Under the pieces are notes generated by a model. The model made no database searches. It saw nothing but the letters and a program-made list of their open reading frames with translations, and had not been told where the DNA came from. Source: Nocardioidaceae bacterium (GTDB lineage: Bacteria > Actinomycetota > Actinomycetes > Propionibacteriales > Nocardioidaceae). Taken from it: a stretch of DNA of 11,572 bases. The translations under genes and the position numbers were made by a program. The stretch is from NCBI GenBank assembly GCA_025966335.1, contig JAICRS010000083.1, forward strand, positions 1-11,572, in the 5' to 3' direction. Shown here one piece after another: positions 1 through 4,856 of this stretch (the first letter of the stretch is position 1; each line of letters begins with the position of its first letter).

Positions 1-603
1 CAAGTCCTCGTCGCGCTGCCGGGACCGGAGCACCGACGAGGGATGCGTGGTCGGCAGCACCCACTCCGGCACCTGGCGTACGTCGAACGCATCTGCCGGC
101 CACTGCTGCAGCGTCCCCCTGCTCTTGCCGACCCGGAACGACGAGCCGTAGATCGCCTGCCCGGCGGTGCCCCCGAGCAGGACCACACCCCGCGGCTTCA
201 CCAGGTTCACCTCGGCGACCAGCCATGGCCCGCAGGCGGCGACGTGCACCCGGGACGGCGACTTGTGGATCCGCTGCTTGCCGCGGGTCCCGGAGAACCG
301 GAAGTGCTTGACGACGTTGGTGCGGAACACCGACGACGGGTCGATCCCGGCCTCGTCCAGCGCCCGGTCGAGGAGCTTGCCGGCCGGGCCGACGAACGGC
401 TCGCCGGCGAGGTCCTCCTTGTCGCCGGGCTGCTCCCCGACCAGCATCAACGCGGCGTCGCGCGGACCGTCGCCGATCACCGCCTGGGTGGCGTGCTGGT
501 ACAGCTCGCAGCCGCGGCACTCCTGGGCCGCCTCCCGCAGCCTGGTCAACGACAGCCGGTCGGGGACCCACTGTGCGGCGCCGGGGCGGTCGACGGCAGT
601 CAT
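1..603 (-). CDS. udgX: UdgX-type uracil-DNA glycosylase, 3' end cut by window edge
   Basis: This protein should remove or covalently trap uracil in DNA in the cytoplasm. 201 codons are visible from an ATG at 603, and the frame stays open to the left edge, so the C-terminus is missing; UdgX proteins are a little over 200 residues, so probably only a short tail is lost. Motif A is GEQPGDKED (56-64), the UdgX form of the family 4 GEAPG motif. KQRIHK (109-114) is the R-loop found only in UdgX; its His113 corresponds to the histidine that bonds covalently to the abasic sugar in Mycobacterium smegmatis UdgX. Motif B is HPSSVLR (187-193). Cys29, Cys32 and Cys124 fit the iron-sulfur ligands, and His100 (NVVKH) sits where ordinary family 4 enzymes have a cysteine. 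The gene starts 10 nt after the SDR stop. GGAGGG lies about 15 nt before the ATG, rather far, but no upstream in-frame start exists. It is the last visible gene of the four-gene unit. Confidence 0.92.
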   Translation of the reverse strand, partial: MTAVDRPGAAQWVPDRLSLTRLREAAQECRGCELYQHATQAVIGDGPRDAALMLVGEQPGDKEDLAGEPFVGPAGKLLDRALDEAGIDPSSVFRTNVVKHFRFSGTRGKQRIHKSPSRVHVAACGPWLVAEVNLVKPRGVVLLGGTAGQAIYGSSFRVGKSRGTLQQWPADAFDVRQVPEWVLPTTHPSSVLRSRQRDEDL

Positions 604-613
604 GGGAGTGCGC

Positions 614-1408
614 TCACACCCTCCGCCAGCTCGGGTCCGCCATGTCGTGGCCGTGTGCGGCCATGTTGCTCAGTCCGCCGTCGACGATGATCGACGTGCC
701 GGTGACGTAGCTGGAGCGTGGCGAGGCGAGGAAGGCGATCATCGAGGCGACCTCGTTGACGTGGCCGGGACGTCCGAGCGGGTTGCCGGGACGGTCGATC
801 TTGTAGGCGTCCTCCTCGGGCTCGCCGGTCATCGGCGTGGAGATCTCGCCCGGGGCGACCGCGTTGACGGTGATCGCGTGCTCGGCGAGCTCCAACGACA
901 GCACCTTGGTCAGCATCCCGAGGCCGGCCTTGGCGGCGCAGTAGGCCGCGGAGTCGACCCGGGGCAGGTGCTCGTGCACGCTGGTGACGTTGATGATCCG
1001 GCCGCCCTGGCCGCCCTCGATCATGTGCCGGGCGGCCCGCTGCGCGCACAGGAACGGCCCGTCGAGGTCGGTGGACAGCACCTGCCGCCAGCGCTCGTAG
1101 GACAGGTCGAGCGCCATCTCGCTCTGCCCGGTGCCGGCGTTGTTGACCAGCACGCCCAGGCCCCCGAGCCGGTCGGCCAGGTCGTCGATGACATCCGCGG
1201 TGTCCGGTGACTCGAGGTCCTGCTGCGCGACGAAGCACCGGCCGCCGCGATGCTCGATCCCGGCCCGGGTGTCCTCGGCGCCGGCCTGGTCGGTGTGGAA
1301 GGTGATCGCCACGTCGAAGCCCTCGGTCGCGAGCAGCTCCGCGGTCGCCTTGCCCATCCCGGAGTCGGCTCCGGTGACGATCGCGAGTCGTGGGTGCGCG
1401 CCGGTCAT
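614..1408 (-). CDS. YohF-like short-chain dehydrogenase/reductase
   Basis: A 264-residue classical SDR: an NAD(P)(H)-dependent cytoplasmic oxidoreductase acting on an unknown alcohol or carbonyl substrate. The cofactor motif TGADSGMG is at 12-19, NNAG at 89-92, the catalytic Ser143, Tyr156 and Lys160 (YCAAK), the PG turn at 186-187 and the C-terminal DGG at 243-245. Residues around GRIINVTSVHEH (136-147) and the TDLDGPF stretch (113-119) closely resemble E. coli YohF as I remember it. As in YohF, Asp114 occupies the position where most SDRs have the catalytic-tetrad Asn. The start ATG overlaps the stop of the GH13 gene by 4 nt (ATGA) and has no clear Shine-Dalgarno of its own, which points to translational coupling. 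The C-terminal tail after DGG is short and polar. The fold and cofactor class are sure; the substrate is unknown, and 'glucose 1-dehydrogenase' or '3-oxoacyl-ACP reductase' labels would be guesses. Confidence 0.93.
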   Translation of the reverse strand: MTGAHPRLAIVTGADSGMGKATAELLATEGFDVAITFHTDQAGAEDTRAGIEHRGGRCFVAQQDLESPDTADVIDDLADRLGGLGVLVNNAGTGQSEMALDLSYERWRQVLSTDLDGPFLCAQRAARHMIEGGQGGRIINVTSVHEHLPRVDSAAYCAAKAGLGMLTKVLSLELAEHAITVNAVAPGEISTPMTGEPEEDAYKIDRPGNPLGRPGHVNEVASMIAFLASPRSSYVTGTSIIVDGGLSNMAAHGHDMADPSWRRV

Positions 1409-3027
1409 GACCCGAGCCTGAACCAGCGGTAGCCGTAGCCGTGCACGTGGATGGCCTCCTCGACCTGGGTGGACTCGTAGGCGTGGTCGGCGACCACCTC
1501 CTGCCAGTCCTCGCGGTGCTCCTCCGGCAGCGTCACGTCGACACCGCGTGGCGACAGGTTGGCGAGCACCAGCGCGGGCGCCCCGCCGTCGTTGTGGCGC
1601 AGGCAGAGTACGCCGGGGCTGTCGACCTCGACCACCTGCGCCGTCGAGGTCAGGAGCGGGCCGAGCTCACGGCGGAGGGCGAACAGGTGCTTGAGGGTCT
1701 CCAGCAGCGACTCCGGGTCCTTGGACTGGTCCTCGACGTTGAGGTGCTGGTAGCCGAACGGCCCCCGTTCGATCACCGGGTGCACCAGCTCGATCGGTTC
1801 GGCGTCGGAGAACCCGGCGTTGAGCGTGTTCGACCACTGCATGGGGGTGCGCACCGAGGCCCGGTCCGGGAGCTCCAGGTCCTCGCCCATCCCGATCTCG
1901 TCGCCGTACAGCAGCACCGGGATGCCGGGGGAGGCGGCGAGCAGGAACATCGCCAGCTTCAGCTGTCGCGGGTCGGACAGCATCGGGGCGAGCCGGCGGC
2001 GGATCCCGCGGCCGAAGGCACGCATCTGCGGCTCCGGCGCGAACACCGCCATCGTCTCCTCCTGCTCGGCGTCGGAGAGCCGTTCCAGGTCGAGCTCGTC
2101 GTGGTTGCGCAGCCAGATCGCGTACTGGCAGCCGGGCGGTGGTTTCGGTTGCGAGCGCAGCGCCCGTTCGAGTGGTTCCGCCTCACCGCGGGCCAGGGCC
2201 AGGAACAGGTGGTTGTTCCACCAGAAGTCGAGCAGCATCGTGAACCGGTTGCCGTCGCCGAAGTAGTCGGCGTACTCCTCCGGCTCCACGTCGGCCTCGG
2301 CGATCAGGATGCCGTCGGGGCGGTGCTTCTGCACGATCTCGTGGAGGTCCTCGAGCAGCCAGAAGCCGTCGTCGCGGCTGTCGGTCCGGGCGGCTTCGGC
2401 GACCAGGTACGGCACCGCGTCGACCCGGAAGCCGGCGACGCCGAGGTCCAGCCAGAACTCCATGATCCGGGCGATCTCGTCCTGCACGTCCGGGTTGCCG
2501 ATGTTCAGGTCCGGCTCGTGGTCGTAGAAGGTGTGCCGGTAGTACTGGCCGGCCTCCTCCCGCCAGGCCCACACCGAGTCGTCGACGGTCGGGAACATCG
2601 GCTCGACGACGGTGTCGTACGGCTCGTCGGTCCAGATGTAGTAGTCGCGGTACCTCGACTCGCGGTCGCGGCACGCCTCCCGGAACCAGGGGTGGCCGTC
2701 GGAGGTGTGCTGGACGACCAGGTCGAGGATCACCTTGATGTCGAGGTGATCGGCGGTCGCCATCAGGTCCTTGAAGTCCTCGATGGTCCCGAACCGGTCG
2801 GACACGGTGAGGTGGTCGAGGACGTCGTACCCACCGTCGACGTACGGCGAGCCGTAGAAGGGCTGCATCCAGATGGCGTCCGCGCCGAGGTCATGGATGT
2901 GCTGCAGGCTCTGCGTGACGCCGCGCAGGTCACCCCACCCGTTGCCGTTGGTGTCCTTGAGCAGTCCGGTGGGGACCTGGTAGATGATCGTGTTCTCGTG
3001 CCACGGCGTGCCGCGGTCCTTCGCCAT
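1405..3027 (-). CDS. GH13 alpha-amylase family enzyme, trehalose-synthase-like
   Basis: A 540-residue cytoplasmic glycoside hydrolase/isomerase with no signal peptide. It most resembles trehalose synthase (GH13 subfamily 16), which interconverts maltose and trehalose. The (beta/alpha)8 catalytic residues are present: nucleophile Asp203 in GFRVDAVPYL, acid/base Glu244 in ILIAEAD, and Asp310 in LRNHDEL. TreS-like stretches include DGGYDV (64-69), YYRHTFYDHEPDLN (162-175), GIRRRLAPML (341-350), LLYGDEIGMG (372-381) and VRTPMQWS (392-399). The C-terminal ~100 residues look like the usual beta-sandwich domain C. There is no fused maltokinase. Two things are odd. Region I reads DLVVQHTSD, with Gln106 where GH13 enzymes almost always have Asn. 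The N-terminal strand IYQVPTGLLKDTNGNG departs from the usual 'YEVxxRSFxDSNGDG'. It follows the baeRF stop directly (TGAATG) with a weak GGGA 7 nt before the ATG. It could be TreS, an alpha-glucosidase or an isomaltulose-synthase-like enzyme; family certain, reaction likely but unproven. Confidence 0.9.
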   Translation of the reverse strand: MAKDRGTPWHENTIIYQVPTGLLKDTNGNGWGDLRGVTQSLQHIHDLGADAIWMQPFYGSPYVDGGYDVLDHLTVSDRFGTIEDFKDLMATADHLDIKVILDLVVQHTSDGHPWFREACRDRESRYRDYYIWTDEPYDTVVEPMFPTVDDSVWAWREEAGQYYRHTFYDHEPDLNIGNPDVQDEIARIMEFWLDLGVAGFRVDAVPYLVAEAARTDSRDDGFWLLEDLHEIVQKHRPDGILIAEADVEPEEYADYFGDGNRFTMLLDFWWNNHLFLALARGEAEPLERALRSQPKPPPGCQYAIWLRNHDELDLERLSDAEQEETMAVFAPEPQMRAFGRGIRRRLAPMLSDPRQLKLAMFLLAASPGIPVLLYGDEIGMGEDLELPDRASVRTPMQWSNTLNAGFSDAEPIELVHPVIERGPFGYQHLNVEDQSKDPESLLETLKHLFALRRELGPLLTSTAQVVEVDSPGVLCLRHNDGGAPALVLANLSPRGVDVTLPEEHREDWQEVVADHAYESTQVEEAIHVHGYGYRWFRLGS

Positions 3028-4113
3028 TCAGTCGTCCCAGCGCAGGAGAGCGGCCACGCCGGCGCCCTTGGTCTGCTCTGCGGGGAGCACCGAGAGCTCC
3101 GCGTCGGTGGCGGCGCCGACGGCCACCAGCACCTGGTCGGCGGGCAGCTCGGTCTCGTTGCACGCCGATGCGGGCAGCGCGAGGCCCGGGTGGTCGGCCG
3201 GGTTCACGGTCATGTCGTGGGCGGCGCGCAGGTCGACCAGCAGCCGTTCGGCCTTGCCCTGCACGAGCGCGTCGAGGACCTCGGGGAGTCCGCGCGCGGC
3301 GCCGCTGCCCTGGCCGGTCTTCTCCAGCAGCCGGTCGGTCACCTGCTCCTCGTCGAAGGCCTCGATGCGGGCCAGCACCTGCCGGACCTCGTCCCACAGC
3401 GCCTCGGTCGAGCTGCCCGCGGCGCGCCCGCCGGCGGTGACCTGCTCCACGTCGCACTGGACGCCCTCGAGCGCCTCGGCGATCTCGGCGCGGGCGCGTT
3501 CGTCACCGGCGAGGATCACCAGCCGTGGGCGCTGCTCGGTGCACAGGGTGCGGACGGCGTCGGCGACCTCGCGGGCGTTCTGCTGCCAGACGTTCTCCGA
3601 GCGCTGCTGGAACTGCTTCTGCGCCCAGTCGCCCTGCGGCACCTTGGTGATGTGCAGGGTCTCGCCGTCCACCGTCTGCCGGTCGGCGTCCGGCTTGGAC
3701 ATCGCCCGGTAGAACTCGATGTCGGCGCCCTCCCGATCCGCCACGACCAGCACGAACGGGACCTGGCCGTCGACCTGGTGCAACCACCCGGACAGGTCCG
3801 GCAACGGGCCGGACACGGTGGTCTCCGGCCAGATGCTGTGCCCGGCGCGGATGTCGTCGAAGACGATGTCGCCGTCGGCGGCCACGATCGTTCGGCGTGC
3901 CTCGCCGGGCACGTCGGTCGGCTGGTGCAGCCGTTCGCCGATCCGGGCGATCAGGTCCTTGTCGACTCCGGCACGCTCCAGGTCCTGGGTCGCGGTGGTC
4001 CATCGGGCGTCCATCTGCTGGGGTGCGTCCTCGGTGTTCCGGCTGACGTCCATGTGCACGGTCACGAACGGTCCCGAGCGGGTGTACAGGTCCTGAATGG
4101 TGCCGAGCTTCAT
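3028..4113 (-). CDS. baeRF family 2 protein (Rv2629-like, eRF1/Vms1-related)
   Basis: A 361-residue soluble protein resembling Mycobacterium tuberculosis Rv2629 and the bacterial archaeo-eukaryotic release factor family 2, relatives of eRF1, Pelota and Vms1 thought to act on stalled ribosomes or peptidyl-tRNA. Shared features with Rv2629 include an N-terminal GPFVTVHMDVSRNTEDA stretch (14-30), a central ADREGADIEFY strand (125-135), a segment RLVILAGDERARAEI (197-211), EALWDEV (237-243), and the terminal GVAALLR (352-358). The eRF1 middle-domain loop that carries GGQ appears here as QGDWAQKQFQQR (160-171), followed by the usual helix NAREVADAV (179-187), so a glutamine (Gln165) is kept although GGQ is not. 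A clear AGGAGGG lies 5 nt before the ATG, and a SigB/SigF-like promoter lies upstream. First gene of the left operon. Family assignment rests on remembered similarity to Rv2629; biochemical activity is not established for this family. Confidence 0.82.
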   Translation of the reverse strand: MKLGTIQDLYTRSGPFVTVHMDVSRNTEDAPQQMDARWTTATQDLERAGVDKDLIARIGERLHQPTDVPGEARRTIVAADGDIVFDDIRAGHSIWPETTVSGPLPDLSGWLHQVDGQVPFVLVVADREGADIEFYRAMSKPDADRQTVDGETLHITKVPQGDWAQKQFQQRSENVWQQNAREVADAVRTLCTEQRPRLVILAGDERARAEIAEALEGVQCDVEQVTAGGRAAGSSTEALWDEVRQVLARIEAFDEEQVTDRLLEKTGQGSGAARGLPEVLDALVQGKAERLLVDLRAAHDMTVNPADHPGLALPASACNETELPADQVLVAVGAATDAELSVLPAEQTKGAGVAALLRWDD

Positions 4114-4118
4114 CGCGG

Positions 4119-4125
4119 CCCTCCT
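4119..4125 (-). promoter_or_regulatory. Shine-Dalgarno site of the baeRF gene
   Basis: AGGAGGG on the minus strand ends 5 nt before the ATG at 4113. It is the best ribosome-binding site in the left half of the window and fixes this start, consistent with the first gene of a transcript. Confidence 0.8.
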
Positions 4126-4157
4126 GTGGCTGGCTGGCGCTTGTCTCGTCCTCCGGC

Positions 4158-4182
4158 GTACCCATCCTGGCCGGATGTAACC
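4158..4182 (-). promoter_or_regulatory. Candidate SigB/SigF-type (general stress) promoter
   Basis: On the minus strand GGTTAC (4182-4177) is followed after 13 nt by GGGTAC (4163-4158). This matches the actinobacterial SigB/SigF pattern GNNT, 14-16 nt, GGGTAY, with 15 nt between GGTT and GGGTAC, and resembles the Bacillus SigB promoter GTTTAA, 12-14 nt, GGGTAT. The -10 lies 44 nt before the baeRF ATG, giving a predicted leader of roughly 35-38 nt with a strong Shine-Dalgarno site. It would drive baeRF, GH13, SDR and udgX. The start point is not measured; the call rests on sequence and position only. Confidence 0.6.
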
Positions 4183-4205
4183 GCGCGCCCGGGCCGACTG
4201 CGCGC
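4183..4205 (-). terminator. Weak candidate terminator hairpin after the small unknown gene
   Basis: GCGCGC at 4183-4188 and again at 4200-4205 can pair as a 6-bp stem around an 11-nt loop, starting 4 nt after the stop of the upstream gene and directly before the SigB/SigF-like -35. There is no T run. GC-rich DNA makes such stems common by chance, so this is a low-confidence call. Confidence 0.3.
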
Positions 4206-4209
4206 CTTG

Positions 4210-4656
4210 TCAGTCGGCGGGCCACTCGGGCGGACGGGCGGTGTGGTACGGGTGGCCGTGGGTACGCCGGGCCTCCTTCAGCTCCGCCTCGTGCAGGTGC
4301 CGGCGGCCGGCGGTGAGTTGGTCACGGACCTCCTGCTCACACGCGCGGAACGGGGTCCAGTACGTGTCGTCGTAGTCCTCCATGATCTGGAACGTCCACC
4401 GCCCGGGCAGCACGTTCCGACCGACCATGTCCTTCTCGATCCGGTCCGCGAGCTCGGTGTGGCCGGCCTCGCGCAGCTTGTCCACGGCGTCGCCGAGCTT
4501 GAAGTCCGCCTTCCCGGTCAGCTGGTGGAACGAGTACAGGTGCCCCCGGGCCCGCTCGACGGTCTCCAGTGCTTCGGTGAGCAGGCCGACGGCCTCGATC
4601 GTCACGTCGTCGACGCCGTCGGGACGCTGGTGCTCGGGCAAGGGCTGGTCGGTCAT
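4210..4656 (-). CDS. Conserved actinobacterial protein of unknown function
   Basis: A small, acidic, soluble protein of 148 residues with no signal peptide, membrane segment or known motif that I can name. Counting from MTDQ, it looks largely helical: a helix around EAVGLLTEALETVERARGHL (22-41), then HQLTGKADFKLGDAVDKL (44-61), a turn LPGRWTF (83-89), and a charged C-terminal helix with His/Arg/Glu residues near AGRRHLHEAELKEARR. The C-terminus is rich in Pro and His. I recall similar proteins annotated as hypothetical across actinobacteria, with the middle region well conserved, but know no function. Two in-frame ATGs lie 6 nt apart (4662 and 4656). GGGGAG touches the first and is 6 nt before the second, so I chose 4656; starting at 4662 would add Met-Ser. 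It is transcribed in the same direction as its neighbours but is separated from the antiporter by a hairpin and from baeRF by 96 nt containing a promoter, so it is probably its own unit. Confidence 0.85.
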   Translation of the reverse strand: MTDQPLPEHQRPDGVDDVTIEAVGLLTEALETVERARGHLYSFHQLTGKADFKLGDAVDKLREAGHTELADRIEKDMVGRNVLPGRWTFQIMEDYDDTYWTPFRACEQEVRDQLTAGRRHLHEAELKEARRTHGHPYHTARPPEWPAD

Positions 4657-4662
4657 GCTCAT

Positions 4663-4668
4663 CTCCCC
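4663..4668 (-). promoter_or_regulatory. Shine-Dalgarno site deciding the start of the small unknown gene
   Basis: GGGGAG on the minus strand directly abuts the ATG at 4662 but sits 6 nt before the in-frame ATG at 4656, the normal spacing. It therefore favours the second ATG. Confidence 0.6.
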
Positions 4669-4835
4669 GGGTCGGTGCGGTCGGCCTTAGGTCACCACTT
4701 CTGCTCCGATGATGCACCCTCCGTGACCGTTCCGACCGGCAGTCGGGTGCTGCTCGTGCCGTGCTCCGGCGGCGAGCCGGTGTTCGGGCGGTCGAGTGCC
4801 GGTCCGAGTGGCTGTCCCGGGTTCGCTCGGCGCGG

Positions 4836-4853
4836 CACGACGCGCCCGTCGTG
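4836..4853 (-). terminator. Candidate terminator of the antiporter gene
   Basis: A perfect inverted repeat, CACGACG at 4836-4842 and CGTCGTG at 4847-4853, with a 4-nt loop, begins 3 nt after the antiporter stop codon. No T run follows, which is common for actinobacterial terminators. Its position and perfect 7-bp stem support a terminator. Confidence 0.55.
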
Positions 4854-4856
4854 GGG

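Larger units (their letters stand above)
4663..4856. other. Intergenic region between antiporter and small unknown gene
   Basis: 194 bases between the antiporter stop and the start of the small unknown gene. It holds the hairpin at 4836-4853 and must hold the promoter of the small gene if that gene is separately transcribed. I looked on the minus strand for SigB/SigF (GGGTAY), SigA-like TANNNT and SigR/SigE-type GGAAC...GTT patterns. A lone GGAAC occurs (about 4729-4733) but without a matching -10. No convincing promoter and no small reading frame with a good start were found. Confidence 0.6.

Noticed and set aside
4114..4209. A DosR box, expected because the M. tuberculosis homologue Rv2629 belongs to the DosR regulon
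   Set aside because: No match to the GGGACT...AGTCCC-type palindrome in the region; the SigB/SigF-type boxes explain it better.
4729..4733. GGAAC as a SigE/SigH/SigR -35 box upstream of the small unknown gene
   Set aside because: No GTT or CGTT at the required 16-19 nt distance on the minus strand.
4766..4780. CCGGC/GCCGG stem as a second terminator between the antiporter and the small gene
   Set aside because: Only 5 bp and far from the stop codon; such stems are frequent by chance in this composition.
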